A stretch of DNA of 64,000 nucleotides from Deinococcus gobiensis I-0 (lineage in GTDB: Bacteria > Deinococcota > Deinococci > Deinococcales > Deinococcaceae), in contig NC_017771.1 in assembly GCF_000252445.1 (NCBI RefSeq), forward strand, positions 124,001 through 188,000, given 5' to 3'. Positions 27,027 through 36,889 of this stretch are shown here, in pieces. The notes beneath the pieces are model-generated. The model saw only the letters and a program-made list of their open reading frames with translations. It was not told the DNA's origin and did not search any database. The position numbers and the translations under genes are program-made. The stretch's first letter is position 1, and each line of letters starts with the position of its first letter.

Positions 27027-27057
27027 GGACAAGGCGGCCCGGATGAGGCCGCCTCGT
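27027..27057 (-). terminator. Terminator of the following leftward gene
   Basis: On the minus strand AGGCGGCC and GGCCGCCT pair around TCATCCG, then TGTCCTTTATT. It lies 13 bases past the stop of the gene at 27070-27513. Confidence 0.65.
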
Positions 27058-27069
27058 CATAGAAGAGAC

Positions 27070-27513
27070 TTACTTCTTGGTCGTGCGGCGGGCCTTGGGC
27101 TTGGCGGCCTTCCTGGCGTTGCCCAGCGCCTGCCCCTTGCTGTAGCTCGCGGCCATCTTCCGGCGCGTCTCCTCCACCATCGCCGCGAAGTCGACCGCGC
27201 CCGACTCCACCGCTTCCAGGCTCGCCTTCGGTGTCGCTGCCCGGCGCGTCGTGGTGGCCAGCGTCTCGTTCACACTGTCGAACCACTTCTTGTACGCCGG
27301 CGTGACATTCACGACCATGTCCTTGACCGTGCGCGTGTACGAACCTTCCGCTCCACGACGACGATATTCCTTGGGCAGTTCAAAGCGTGCCGGCAGGTCC
27401 GCTGCTTCGATCTCCCCCTGCCGAACCGCATCGCGGAACTGCTTGTAGAACGCATCGCTGCGTTGGGGGTTGGTGAGGTTGTCCATCTGCGCACTCAGTT
27501 TTTCGTAAGACAC
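27070..27513 (-). CDS. Hypothetical basic protein, 147 aa
   Basis: Unrecognised protein from GTG 27513. The N-terminal half is charged and helical. The C-terminus is strongly basic and Ala-rich (KAAKPKARRTTKK), like the tails of DNA-binding proteins. It has its own terminator. A nucleic-acid-binding role is inference from the tail only. Confidence 0.55.
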   Translation of the reverse strand: MSYEKLSAQMDNLTNPQRSDAFYKQFRDAVRQGEIEAADLPARFELPKEYRRRGAEGSYTRTVKDMVVNVTPAYKKWFDSVNETLATTTRRAATPKASLEAVESGAVDFAAMVEETRRKMAASYSKGQALGNARKAAKPKARRTTKK

Positions 27514-27559
27514 GTCTGAGTTATAAGGGGTGGCCTCTGCAAAGGCAAGAGGCCACTCT

Positions 27560-27835
27560 TTAAAATCCCGTCGTATTGGTATAGCCCCGATTCAGCCATA
27601 GGGCATCCAGCTCGCCAATGCTGAGATGTCCATACGCCCTGAAGGCCAGTTCCCAGTTCTGTTCCAGCGTCGGATCATTGCCCATGACTGTGTGATTCCT
27701 TGTGCCCTGCCACTTGTCTGTCGTAAGCTTCCGGTGCTCGAAGGCCACCCACAACGCAAAAGATTCCGGGTACTTCGCGCGCAGGCGCACCAAGTCTATG
27801 GGCCCGTGAAACGGACAATGTTGACTTAGATGGAC
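27560..27835 (-). pseudogene. C-terminal fragment of a PAPS-reductase-like protein
   Basis: Reading leftward, the fragment contains CPFHGPIDLVRLRAKYP and then FALWVAFEHRKLTTDKWQGT, which resembles the end of phosphoadenosine phosphosulfate reductase-family proteins. The N-terminal adenine-nucleotide-binding part is missing, because a thioredoxin reductase fragment begins on the other strand. Family assignment is from memory of the pattern and moderate. Confidence 0.4.
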
Positions 27836-28156
27836 TACTGGAAGACGCTTGGGACTTCAGCGACAGGCGAGTGGCGTCGCCGTGGCAAGGTTGCCCTGCT
27901 GCACCACTGCGCCCCTCTGCGCGCTCACACGGTGGCCCAGGTCCAGGCCTGTGCGCAATCCAAGCTCAAGTTCATCTGGGATACAGCCGGGGAGGAAAGT
28001 CAGGGCGACGCGGCCGTCAGCGGCGTGCGCCTGAAGACCCTGAGCCCTAGTGAAGTGCAGGACATGGCCACCGACGGCGTGTTCCTCTGCACCGGGCATG
28101 TGCCGAGCACCCAGTTCACACAGTCAGACTGCAGCTTGAGGGCCATGTGGAGGTGA
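27830..28156 (+). pseudogene. Thioredoxin reductase fragment
   Basis: The middle of this frame reads GKVALLHHCAPLRAHTVAQVQ, then KLKFIWDT and DMATDGVFLCTGHVPSTQF, which match the NADPH-domain end of TrxB (usual form DGVFxxIGHxPNT). Start, FAD domain, CxxC and C-terminus are missing. A remnant without enzymatic capacity. Confidence 0.65.
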
Positions 28157-28454
28157 CGGGCGCGTGCTCCTGCGGTTTACTGTGGGACGCTTCAGTGTCC
28201 TGGACCGGTGAAGACAGGCCACGCCAGCCCCAGCCTGGTCAGGCGGAGAGGCCGCCTGCGCTTCGCATCCGCACAGAGAGCCAGGGGCGTCCCTGGCCTC
28301 GTCTCCTGCGATTCAGGTACTCCCGCCGGTCACAGCGGCCAAGGCGCCCAGCGAAGCCTTCAGCCCACACGCCCGCACCATTGATCGGGTCCTGTCCAGC
28401 AGAACGGAAACGCATGGGCGGCCACCTCTGGGCCTTCTCTCCTGCCGCATGGGT
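28157..28454. other. No recognisable gene
   Basis: About 300 bases of GC-rich sequence between the TrxB fragment and the IS3-like element. Open frames are present on both strands, but none has a recognisable domain or good start. Confidence 0.3.
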
Positions 28455-29692
28455 CGGTAATGCTCCAGAGATGACTTCCAGAACCTGACCCTTGTGATGC
28501 GAGGGACGAGCAGACTGGAGATCACTATGGGAAAGCAGAGAAAAGTCTGGAGCACGGACGTCAAAGAAGCCATCGTCCTGAGCGTGCTGCGGGGAGATCT
28601 CGGGGTCGCGGAAGCGGCCCGTCAGCACAGGGTCAACGAAAGTCTGATCCATACCTGGAAAACTCAGTTCCTGGAAGCCGGACGCGCCCGGCTCGCGGGC
28701 GACCGACAGGACCAGGGTGTCACCACCCTGGAACGCGAGAATGACCGTCTAAAGCGCCATCCTGGCGGAAAAGGAACTGGAGCTCGACATCTCGCGAAAA
28801 GTGCGGCGGCTCTGACACTGGACGAGCTGATCGTTCTCTGGCAGAGCCGACCCCAACTCAGCCTGCGGCGGTTCGCGCAGTATGCCGGCGTGCCGTACTG
28901 GCGGCTCCGGGACCATCAGCACAGCGCGTCGACGCGCTGTGCCAGGCAAGAGCACCGTGATGCGCTGTACGAGAAGGTGCGCCAGGCGGCACTGCAACAC
29001 CCGACCTCCGGGTATCGGCTGCTGTACCAGGAATTCAAGGCCCAGGGCGAAGAGATGGGATTACACAAGATTCGCGTGGCCTTGGGCGAGTTGCATCTCC
29101 ACCCACCGCTGCCACGGAAAACTCGGAAACCTTCTCCGAAGGTTTCCACGCCACAGGATTGGCCCGCAGGTCGACGGGTGCAGATCGACGCGACCCGTCT
29201 TTCCTTACCCGATGGGGTCTGCTGGATCTACTTCGTGCTGGACGTCCCTTCACGGGTAGTCCTGGCCAGCCGGGTGGTCCGGAGCCTGTCAATGCACCTC
29301 GCCAAGCTGACGCTTGACGAAGCGGTTGGTGTGCTGCGTGCTCAGGGGCACCCACGAGACTCTCGTGGTGCAGAGCGATGGAGGCAGTGATTTCACCAGT
29401 GACCTCTTTCAACAGAGCTGTTTGAAATACGGCAGCTGGGTGCGCTGCAAGGTCTCCCAGCCGGGGGGAACCGGACTCCTGGAACGCCTCAACCGGACAT
29501 ACAAGTATCAGTTTGCCTTCCGCCAGGACTGGCAGTCCATGGCCGATGTCCGGACCGCCATGCCGGACTTTCACCGCTGGTACAACCACGAGCGCCGTCA
29601 TTCGGCGCTCGACTACGCCACGCCTTGGTCTACACTCACTTCATCGGCAAACGCTCGCAACGCCGCTTGAAGTCAAACCTGGAGCATTACCG
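28455..29692 (+). mobile_element. IS3-like insertion sequence, decayed
   Basis: Ends begin CGGTAATGCTCCAG at 28455 and finish with the complement at 29692, with further partial matching (GACTTC) inside. The left flank is unassigned, and the right end cuts a YibE/F gene. Perfect hairpins occur at 28919-28942, 29125-29147, 29352-29368 and 29589-29611. Confidence 0.75.
28527..29670 (+). pseudogene. IS3-like transposase genes with two frameshifts
   Basis: The orfA part (from ATG 28527) has the helix-turn-helix EAARQHRVNESLIHTWK and a leucine-zipper-like end LERENDRLK, whose natural continuation AILAEKELELDIS is in another frame. The orfB part contains QIDATRLSLPDG (Asp), VVQSDGGSDFTSDLF (Asp) and GTGLLERLNRTYKYQF (Glu). 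It is broken near 29350, where a perfect hairpin CCACGAGA/TCTCGTGG straddles the shift. Not functional as read. Confidence 0.75.
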
Positions 29693-30640
29693 GTCGGCTG
29701 TCCGGGTCACCTTCCGGCAGACGCTGCCTGTTGCGGCGTTGGCCCAGCCACCAGGCCGCCAGCACGGTGCTGAGCGAGACCGCGATCAGCATCATGATCA
29801 GGGCGATCAGCAACCCGGCCAGTTCTGCGAACATGGCTTCGCCATTCAGGGTGACCCACAAGGGCGTGCTCTGGTCGGCCCGCAGGAGCAGCGTCAGGGG
29901 GAGGGCGCCAGCGGCGTACCCCAGCACTAGGACCGTCACCATGCTCCCGACATGATCGCCGCCCACCTGCATGTTCAGGGCATACAACCGGCGAAAGGGC
30001 AGGCTGGGTTGGCTGTCGGCGACGGTCTCCACGACGGACGCCTGGGTGACGGTGATGTCGTTCATGGCTCCCAGGGCGGAGAGCATCACGCCAACCACAT
30101 ACAGACTCAGGGTGTTGAGGCCATACGAGTTCTGCGCGACGACCGCCGACCGGTCGGCGGTACCGCTGAGGAAGGTCAGGTGCGTGATCCAGACGGTGAA
30201 GAAGTAGCCGGCGGTGGTGGTTGTGAAGAGGGCCGTCAACGCGGCGTGGCTTTTCCAGTTCCAGCCGTGCACAAGGTACACGCAGAGGGCGAGCACGAAC
30301 GCCAGGGCCGGGAGGGTCAGGAGGGCGCTGCTGAGGATCGCGCGCAGCCCTTTCCCACGGGCGACGGCCATGGCGATTACCATGACGGCCGCGAGCAGTC
30401 AGACGATGACCGGCTGGCCACGCGTGTAGGTGGGTCCGTCTGCGTACGAGATGGCATTGACCAGCTCAGCTCGCCGGTGGCCAGGGTTACCAGCACCTCG
30501 TCCCCACCATACGGCTGCTCGTACGTGTCACGCAGGTACGCGCCGATCGGCTTGGGCGAAGGGGGACCCATCCTGAGCGCAGCCGGAGAGCAGCAGGGGC
30601 AGCGCGAGCAGGATGGGGAGTCACCAATGGCGGGTCGGGC
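29693..30640 (-). pseudogene. YibE/F-family membrane protein, broken
   Basis: The intact part (about 30383 to 29693) has several membrane helices and the YibE/F-typical segment GAMNDITVTQASVVETV. The N-terminal part is scattered over frames: a lipobox-like LLALPLLLSGCAQDG near 30590, then YEQPYGGDEVLVTLATGEL, then ADGPTYTRGQPVIV, ended by a stop. The C-terminus runs into the IS3-like element. So the gene is both frameshifted and truncated. A candidate operator lies just upstream at 30670. Confidence 0.7.
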
Positions 30641-30669
30641 GTTGGGTCCAAGGCATACTTTGACCCACC

Positions 30670-30693
30670 ATATCTGCACTTCTGTACAGATAA
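30670..30693. promoter_or_regulatory. ArsR/SmtB-type operator candidate ATATCTG-N10-CAGATAA
   Basis: Inverted repeat with 7-bp arms (one mismatch) and a 10-base centre, the same geometry as sites at 32810, 42382, 51185 and 52175. It lies upstream of the broken YibE/F gene and just downstream of the amidase stop. Confidence 0.6.
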
Positions 30694-30718
30694 AAGCTTG
30701 CAGCTGCGCTTTCCACCA

Positions 30719-32527
30719 TTATTTGTCGGCTCCCCCAACCCCGCTGGCGCTCACGCCCGTCACCAGCGCTTCCCGAATCCCCTGCGCGATGCCCAGTGCC
30801 ACCCGGTCCAGGTAGTTGGGATTCTGGAGGTTTAGGCCGTCCACCGGGTGACTGGTGTACCCAATCTCAATCAAGGCCGCAGGAATGCGGCTGTTGCGCA
30901 GCACCGCCAGGGAGCGGTTGTTCCTGAGCCCCTGCGAGAACGCGCCCGTGACCGCAATCACGTTGTTCTGAATCAAAGCCGCAAAGGCACTGGACAGTGG
31001 GTGGTTCGGATTCCACCATGTTTCCACCCCGTACCCCCGGATGGCGCTGGCCGCTGGCATCGCGTTCACATGGATGCTCAGGAACAGCTGCGTGCCGGGC
31101 GTGCCCATGGCAGCACGCGCATTCAGATCAGCAGCCTTGTCCGCAAAGAGTTCCCGGTCGGTTTCCCGCGTCATGACCACCTCCACCCCAGCTGAGCGCA
31201 ACAGATCCCTAACCCGCAAGGACACGTCCAGTGCCACCTGCTTTTCGGTCACCGCACCCACACCCCCGGGATCATGACCTCCGTGCCCCGCGTCAATCAC
31301 CACGCGCGGCTTGACCCACTGGGTACGCATCGCCAGGATGGCTGCGCCCCCCAAGGCGGTCACTGTGGGTATGGCGGCCAACACGCGCTCCCTGGTGGTG
31401 AGGGGCGTCAGGTCCGCCAGAGCGGGCGAAAGGTCGATAGCCAGTCGGGACCGGTCGGAACCCGACAGTGGTTCCACCAGTTGGGCGCGCCAGCCACTGC
31501 GCGCGGCGACCGGCGTGCCCGTGAGCAGCGTCACCGTGACCCCGTCGGGCGTGGGGTCATAGCGCCACGCCCGCACTTCAGGACTGACATTCTGAGCAGA
31601 GCGCGCCTCAGCGCTGACGCCCGTCAATTCCACCCTCAGCCCGAGGCCACTGGGAACCATGTGGTACCGCGCGCCGGGCGGCAGGTCCAGCACCACGCGG
31701 GTCAAGCCGGGATTCGTGCTGATGCGCGGCGTCAGCAGGGGAGTGCCTGTCTGAAGGCGGCCCGGCACCTCTCCGCTCAGGGCGCTCGACTGGCCGGGCG
31801 TCTGCCCCGGCAGGGCCGGAGGGGTGGGCGGCGGCGTGACGCCCGCCACCGAGGAGATGACGTCGCTCGGCGTCAGGCCCGCGTCGAGCGGCGCGCTGGA
31901 CGACACGAGGCGGGGCGCGGCGTTCACCGCTGGGCTTCCTGGGCGGCCCACGCCCCCGGGTGAGGGCGCCGCCACCGCGTCGGCGCGCAGCCCCCGTAAG
32001 GAGTCCCCTGCCCCCCCGTGCAGCGTGGGTCCAAAATCCAGAATCAGGACGCGCGTGCCGCGCGCGAGGGTCGCCTCACTGGCCCGCCACCCCTCCGTCC
32101 GCACGAGCGCAAAGGGCGTGGCCAGCCACACCTGCGTGTTTGAAGACCGGTAGGCCGTCACGCTGGGGCCCAGCGCCGGGCGAACGGCCGGTAGGACCGG
32201 CGCGCCAGACACGTCGATGCGCAGGCCATCTGCGGTGGGGGTCAACCGGTACGTCACGCCCGGCGGGAGGTCAAAGACCACACGCGTCGTGCCGCCCTCG
32301 CTGCTGAATCTCGGGCTGCCAAAGGCGGGCGCGGGCCTGGTGTCAGCAGGCTGCCCCGTAGAGGCCGGGCGTCCCGCGTCAGGTGCCGCCGCGCCAAGCT
32401 GCGGTGTGGGCTTCACCGGGAGGGGCGGGGCGCCCTGAACGGGTCCCGTCTGCGACGCGGCCTGGGCCGCGCCGAGGCCAAGCGCTGCGGTGAGCAGCAG
32501 GCTGGTGATGGCCCCGGGGCGGTGCAC
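30719..32527 (-). CDS. N-acetylmuramoyl-L-alanine amidase (AMIN domains + Amidase_3)
   Basis: Secreted peptidoglycan amidase, 602 aa, from GTG 32527. It has a signal peptide (ITSLLLTAALGLGAAQAAS), a Pro-rich linker, and two AMIN-like beta domains (TRVVFDLPPGVTYRL ~80 and TRVVLDLPPGARYHM ~275). The Amidase_3 catalytic domain (~405-595) carries VIDAGHGGHDPGG (His), MTRETDREL (Glu), LSIHVNA (His) and ALIEIGYTSHP (Glu). It cleaves the amide between MurNAc and the peptide stem. A TATGAT -10-like box is seen about 55 bases upstream. No operon partners are obvious, apart from decayed neighbours. Confidence 0.9.
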   Translation of the reverse strand: MHRPGAITSLLLTAALGLGAAQAASQTGPVQGAPPLPVKPTPQLGAAAPDAGRPASTGQPADTRPAPAFGSPRFSSEGGTTRVVFDLPPGVTYRLTPTADGLRIDVSGAPVLPAVRPALGPSVTAYRSSNTQVWLATPFALVRTEGWRASEATLARGTRVLILDFGPTLHGGAGDSLRGLRADAVAAPSPGGVGRPGSPAVNAAPRLVSSSAPLDAGLTPSDVISSVAGVTPPPTPPALPGQTPGQSSALSGEVPGRLQTGTPLLTPRISTNPGLTRVVLDLPPGARYHMVPSGLGLRVELTGVSAEARSAQNVSPEVRAWRYDPTPDGVTVTLLTGTPVAARSGWRAQLVEPLSGSDRSRLAIDLSPALADLTPLTTRERVLAAIPTVTALGGAAILAMRTQWVKPRVVIDAGHGGHDPGGVGAVTEKQVALDVSLRVRDLLRSAGVEVVMTRETDRELFADKAADLNARAAMGTPGTQLFLSIHVNAMPAASAIRGYGVETWWNPNHPLSSAFAALIQNNVIAVTGAFSQGLRNNRSLAVLRNSRIPAALIEIGYTSHPVDGLNLQNPNYLDRVALGIAQGIREALVTGVSASGVGGADK

Positions 32528-32809
32528 TGGAGAATCGGGGCATCGTTGACCTCTGGAGGGGGTGAAGCCGAGATGGCGGGGTCATCATAGGGGGGTGAGC
32601 CTTGAGCCTTCGGCGCTGCGGCACATCCCAGGAACACCCGGCGCGTGGCTCAGAGCACGCGGCTTGAGCGGCCCTCCCAAGCGCAGGACGCGGGCCCGGA
32701 CCGCCTGGAGCACAGGGCTGCCCAGCCTGAGGACGGTGTTCATCCCCTGCCCGTGAACCGGGGTGGGTGGGTGGACAGCAACGGGACACATGCATGGGCT
32801 ATCTTCAGT
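32528..32809. other. Divergent intergenic region, amidase and DUF3105 genes
   Basis: GC-rich, no supported gene. It should hold the amidase promoter. The rightward operon's candidate operator follows at 32810. Confidence 0.4.
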
Positions 32810-32833
32810 ATACCTGTACAGGCTTACAGGTAA
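32810..32833. promoter_or_regulatory. ArsR/SmtB-type operator candidate ATACCTG-N10-CAGGTAA
   Basis: Inverted repeat with 7-bp arms (one mismatch) and a 10-base centre, 152 bases before the DUF3105 start. The arm ATACCTG is the same as in the site before the ATPase at 46535. Confidence 0.6.
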
Positions 32834-32985
32834 CAGGGCGAATGGGCATGGGCGGCTGCGCCCGTCTTCCTCCTGGGGCCGACAGCCACGGCGACCCAAC
32901 GCTTCACCACCTGAAGGCCTGACTGTTCATGCCCGGGCCTGAGCCCGCCTCGCCGCGCCGGCCGCCTCTTGCGGAAGGAGAACCC

Positions 32986-33483
32986 ATGAAGAGAATGCTG
33001 TTGACCTTGACCGTCCTGCTCGCCTCCTGCAGTCAAGGCGAACGTGAGATCGAAGGCGTGACGTCCTTCAAGCACGACGGGGGCGACCACCAAGAAGGCC
33101 GCGTCCACTACGCCCAGCGGCCACCGGCGGGCGGCGCGCACCGCCCGGCCTGGCAGAACTGCGGCGTGTACGACCGCCCCCTCTATGACGAGTACGCCGT
33201 ACACAGCCTCGAACACGGCGCCGTGTGGCTCACCTACACGCCGGACCTGCCTGCCGAACAGGTGAACGCCCTGAAACAGCTGGTGGAGGGCCGCACCCAC
33301 GCCCTGCTCTCCCCACACGACACCCAGACCGCTCCAGTGGTGATCACCGCGTGGAACAAACAGCTGCACGTGCAGGACGCCACAGACGCGCGCCTGAAGC
33401 GGTTTTTGCAGAAGTACGAGCAGGGCGGGGAAGCGCCCGAGATCGGGGCCTCGTGCAGCGGCGCGTACAGCGGCACGGTCTGA
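32986..33483 (+). CDS. DUF3105 lipoprotein
   Basis: A 165-aa protein from ATG 32986 (AAGGAG upstream). The signal ends in VLLASCSQG, a lipobox, so it is anchored to a membrane. DUF3105 features: GGDHQEGRVHYAQRPPAGGAH, WQNCGVYDRPLYDEYAVHSLEHGAVWLTY, with conserved His, Cys and Tyr residues that could bind metal. It overlaps the DUF305 gene. A close paralogue is at 52717. Function is unknown, but the constant pairing with DUF305 and thiol proteins suggests metal handling at the cell surface. Confidence 0.85.
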   Translation: MKRMLLTLTVLLASCSQGEREIEGVTSFKHDGGDHQEGRVHYAQRPPAGGAHRPAWQNCGVYDRPLYDEYAVHSLEHGAVWLTYTPDLPAEQVNALKQLVEGRTHALLSPHDTQTAPVVITAWNKQLHVQDATDARLKRFLQKYEQGGEAPEIGASCSGAYSGTV

Positions 33484-34085
33484 GCCTGTGGGCAGGCGGC
33501 GCGCTGGCCGCTGCGATCCTCAGCGTGTTCTCCGCTGCCCTTTGGCCCCACTCGCCCACGGAGGGCAGCGCCGACGTGACGTTCGCCCGGGACATGAGCG
33601 CGCATCACGCGCAGGCGGTGAACATGAGCGTCACCCTCTTCGACCGCGCCCGGGACCCAGCGGTCAAGCGCCTCGCGCAGGACATCCTCCTCACGCAGCA
33701 GGCGCAGATAGGTCACATGGGCGGCTGGCTGATGGCGTGGGGCCGTCCCCTCTCGGGCATCGAAGCGCCCATGGCGGGCATGCACCGCGCGCACATGGGC
33801 CTCGCTTCCCCAGAACAGGAGCGGGCCCTGCAGAGCCTTCCGGTCGATCAGGCTGAAACGCAGTACCTGACCTTGATGCGCCGGCATCACCAGGGCGGCG
33901 TGGCGATGGCGAGAGGCGCGCTGAAGCGGGTGCAGCGGCCGGAGGTGCAGGCATTCGCCCAGCGGGTGATCGTCTCGCAGGCTTCAGAAGTGCGGGCCAT
34001 CGAGGCCATGCTGCAAAACCGCAGGGCCGGGGGCGCGCCAACAGAAGAGCACCACACCCGTCTGGAGGGCCTGGACCATGAATGA
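33453..34085 (+). CDS. DUF305 protein
   Basis: About 210 aa from GTG 33453 (a CTG at 33480 aligns better with the paralogue's start). Uncleaved N-terminal hydrophobic segment ([22 protein letters not shown]). DUF305 motifs: [13 protein letters not shown] and [12 protein letters not shown]. It overlaps the DUF3105 gene by about 30 bases or only 4, depending on start, so coupling is likely either way. Near-homologous to 53208-53822. Confidence 0.8.
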   Translation: MQRRVQRHGLSLWAGGALAAAILSVFSAALWPHSPTEGSADVTFARDMSAHHAQAVNMSVTLFDRARDPAVKRLAQDILLTQQAQIGHMGGWLMAWGRPLSGIEAPMAGMHRAHMGLASPEQERALQSLPVDQAETQYLTLMRRHHQGGVAMARGALKRVQRPEVQAFAQRVIVSQASEVRAIEAMLQNRRAGGAPTEEHHTRLEGLDHE

Positions 34086-34196
34086 GTACCGACAAAGCCG
34101 CTGGGAGACGCACCGGCCGGACCAACCGCTGAGGCAAGGCCGTTGGAGTTGCCGGACGGGAAGTCAAGACCTTCCAGCGTCAATGGGCGAGGCGCC

Positions 34197-34754
34197 GTGA
34201 CGCCCGACCGGCCCCCTCCCCTGTGGAAGCGCCTGCTGCCCCCCCTTCTTGCGGCGGGGCTCGCCACCAGTTTGGCCGTGGCGCTGCTGAACCCCGCCCG
34301 GAACGCCACGTCCGGTGGCCCTCTCGTGGGGCGACCTGCTCCAGACTTCACCTTGGAAAGCCTCGATGGGGTTGATGTTCGCCTCGCCGCCCTCAAAGGC
34401 CGGCCGGTCGTGTTGAACTTCTGGGCGTCGTGGTGCGCGCCCTGCCGGGAGGAAGCGCCCCTGTTCCGCGAGTTGAGTGAGCGGCAAACAGCGGGCAGGG
34501 GCCTCGCCGTGATTGGGATTCTCTTTCAGGAGCCCAAAGAGGCCAACGCCCGCACATTCATCCGTGAGTTCTCGCTGGCCTACCCCAACCTGCGGGACCC
34601 GAAATCTGCGACCGCCATCAACTACGGGGTGGCGGGCATTCCAGAAACGGTCTTCATCGATCGGCAGGGGGTCATCCAGTTCATGGACCGGGGCGGCCTC
34701 ACCCGCGAGCGATTGAACATGGGCCTGGAGACCATCGGCGTGCCTGGCCTCTGA
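34197..34754 (+). CDS. TlpA/ResA-like membrane-anchored thioredoxin
   Basis: A 185-aa protein from GTG 34197. N-terminal membrane anchor (~10-28, [19 protein letters not shown]) and thioredoxin fold with active site [11 protein letters not shown], and the cis-Pro region [12 protein letters not shown]. Proteins of this type reduce extracytoplasmic disulfides, for example in cytochrome c or copper-site assembly. It closes the DUF3105-DUF305 cluster. In the parallel cluster near 53.8 kb this place is taken by an SCO protein, another copper-site assembly thioredoxin fold. Confidence 0.85.
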   Translation: MTPDRPPPLWKRLLPPLLAAGLATSLAVALLNPARNATSGGPLVGRPAPDFTLESLDGVDVRLAALKGRPVVLNFWASWCAPCREEAPLFRELSERQTAGRGLAVIGILFQEPKEANARTFIREFSLAYPNLRDPKSATAINYGVAGIPETVFIDRQGVIQFMDRGGLTRERLNMGLETIGVPGL

Positions 34755-34835
34755 TCAGGATTCTGGCGCTTCCGTTGCCTTGCCATGGCGGCACACGAGT
34801 GGAGACCGTGCCGCTTCGTGGCCCCGGCCACGCAT

Positions 34836-35900
34836 TCAGGCTTGCTCCAAGCCCAACAGCTCGCCCCGGGCCAACCCATGAATCACCTGCGTCCCCAGCG
34901 CCTGTGCATCCCGACCAACGCCGCCCAACAACGCCGACGCCCGCGAGCGCTGCCAGGACAGGCCCAGGAAATACACCCCCGGGACCGTCCCCACGCCCCC
35001 TGCGTGCCGCGGTCGACCTTGGGCATCCAGCACACCAACGTCCAGCCAGCGGTAGTCCGGGCGGAATCCCGTCGCCCACACCACCGCGTCCACCTCCGCG
35101 AGTTGCCCGTCCATGCTTCTGACTGTGCGCCCCTCTGCGCCCGTTACCCGGGCCATGAGCTGCACCCGTCCTGAACGTGCCAGGTGCCGAAGGTCCGTGC
35201 CGATCACCGGGTCACGCCGCCGGAAGAACCGACCCACCCATGACTCGGCCCGCACCTCGAAGAGCCCCAGCAGGCTCAGCAGGTCAAAGATGTCCCGCCC
35301 AAGCAGCCGTTGCGGCAGATGCGGCTGACGTCGCCCCAGCGCCAGGGTGACCTCATGCGTGCGGGCCACTTCCGCAGCGATCTGCGCGCCGGATTTGCCT
35401 GATCCAACCACCACCCGTCCTGGGAGCAGCTGCGCAGGCTGCTGGTACGCGCTGCTGTGCACCTGCACGACCTCAGCGGCGAGGTCCTGCGCCAAGCTCG
35501 GGATGAAGGACACCTGAAAAGGTCCTGTCGCGACCACCACGGCCCGCGCACGCCGCACCTCCCGCGCCGTGCGCACCTCAAAGGCACCCCCGACGCGCCG
35601 CACCCCAGTCACTCGGGTGTTGAGCATCACGGGGAGGGCAAACTTGCGGGCGTAGGCCTCCAGATACTCAGCCACATCATCTTTGGTCGGATAACGCTCC
35701 GGATCCCCTGGGAACGGCAATCCGGGCAAGGCGTTGCGTTTGGCTGGCGTGAACAGGACCAGCGACGCGTACCGTGATCGCTAAGCGTCGCCCACGCGGC
35801 CTGACGCTTCAAGAATCTGGAAGCGCACCCCGGCCTGCTGCAGGACGTACCTCAGGGCCAGGCCTGCCTGGCCCCCACCAATCACCATCACATCGAGCAT
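34836..35900 (-). pseudogene. Flavin-containing monooxygenase-like gene with one amber codon
   Basis: Start at ATG 35900 with the FAD-binding motif VIGGGQAGLALRYVLQQAG. The frame is open except for a single TAG at 35783-35781, which sits where a Trp is expected (RVGDA-stop-RSRYASLVLFTPA). It then continues LPGLPFPGDPERYP, a second dinucleotide motif VVVGSGKSGAQIA, and VVWATGFRPDY. The pattern is that of ArsO-like/FMO proteins. A TGG to TAG point mutation explains it; the enzyme is likely dead unless TAG is read through. Confidence 0.8.
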
Positions 35901-36113
35901 GATCGCCCTCCCAGGGGCCGCGTGAAGTCCAGGGGCACCAGGACACCCCCTCGTCTGACGACAGCACGCGACGCTGTCGTCCTGGATTTTCAACCTGAAG
36001 CGTCGCGTGCACCACCGGGGGATTGGACCGCGCAGCACCTGGGACCGCTTCAAGACGCCGCTGTGCACACACGGCGTGAGTTCCATCACTTGCCCTCACA
36101 CGGTGTGCCAGGG
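35901..36113. other. Intergenic stretch
   Basis: About 210 bases with no supported gene between the broken monooxygenase start and the stop of the CDF-type gene. Confidence 0.3.
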
Positions 36114-36740
36114 TCAGGGACGCCGATCTTGAGCTTGTTCGCCCGCCTCCGCCGCTTCAGCGAGGATCTCCCGGCCACCGTTGGCGGCGATGGCCGAGAC
36201 CAGCACCCCCAGGATCAGGTCCGGCAGGTTCGAGTCCAACCACAGCACCAGCGCGCCGGACAGCACAATGGCCAGGTTCACCAGCGAGTCGTTGCTGGTA
36301 AAGATGGACGACGCCTTGAAGTTCACGTCATCGCCCTGGTGGCGCTTGAGAAGGCGCAGGCAGACCAGGTTCAGCCCGGCGTTGACCGCCGCCATGGCCA
36401 TCATGGCGGGACCGATCGGCGCTTCACCACCGAAAAACCGGCGCAGCACTTCTGCGAGCAGCAGCACGCTCAGGCCGATCAGAAGCCAGCCGGACAGGCG
36501 AGCGGCGCCCACCTTGATGGTGGCGGTGCGGCCCACCGCGTACAGGCTGACCCCGTATACGGACGCGTCGGCCAGATTGTCGAGGGCCGCGCCGATCACG
36601 GCGGTCGAGGACGCCCAGAGGCCGACTGCAATCCCTAGCAAGCACTGCGCGAGGTTGATCAGCAGCACCAGCCACAAGATCCGGCGGTCGGCGGCCTGGT
36701 TGGCGTCGAGATTCGGTTCGTCGTGCTCACTCATGGGCAT
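36114..36740 (-). CDS. Cation transporter of CDF type (membrane domain only)
   Basis: A 208-aa protein with about six membrane helices. CDF-type residues are visible: ALDNLADASVYGVSLY (helix 2 site) and SSIFTSNDSLVNLAIVLSGALV (helix 5 site). The cytoplasmic C-terminal domain of full-length CDF exporters (~300 aa) is absent, so it belongs to a short form. Likely Zn/Co/Cd efflux; the metal is not determinable from sequence. It stands alone, and the upstream neighbour is a decayed methyltransferase. Confidence 0.8.
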   Translation of the reverse strand: MPMSEHDEPNLDANQAADRRILWLVLLINLAQCLLGIAVGLWASSTAVIGAALDNLADASVYGVSLYAVGRTATIKVGAARLSGWLLIGLSVLLLAEVLRRFFGGEAPIGPAMMAMAAVNAGLNLVCLRLLKRHQGDDVNFKASSIFTSNDSLVNLAIVLSGALVLWLDSNLPDLILGVLVSAIAANGGREILAEAAEAGEQAQDRRP

Positions 36741-36889
36741 TCACCTCTGGTCAGTTCCGTCATTCGTGGCGGGTGCGGGGGCCCCTTGAGGGCCCTTGTT
36801 GATGCACGCTGAGCTCCGGGGGCATGGGGTGGGCCGGCGATACCGCAGCAACGGGTGGACGGCGCGCAGCGTAGGAATCCGCCTCACCG
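36741..36889. other. Intergenic stretch
   Basis: Upstream of the CDF-type gene; no supported gene. Confidence 0.25.

Noticed and set aside
26701..27060. Leftward hydrophobic frame near 26.9 kb
   Set aside because: It is antisense to the preceding gene for part of its length and lies over a terminator; hydrophobicity alone is not enough.
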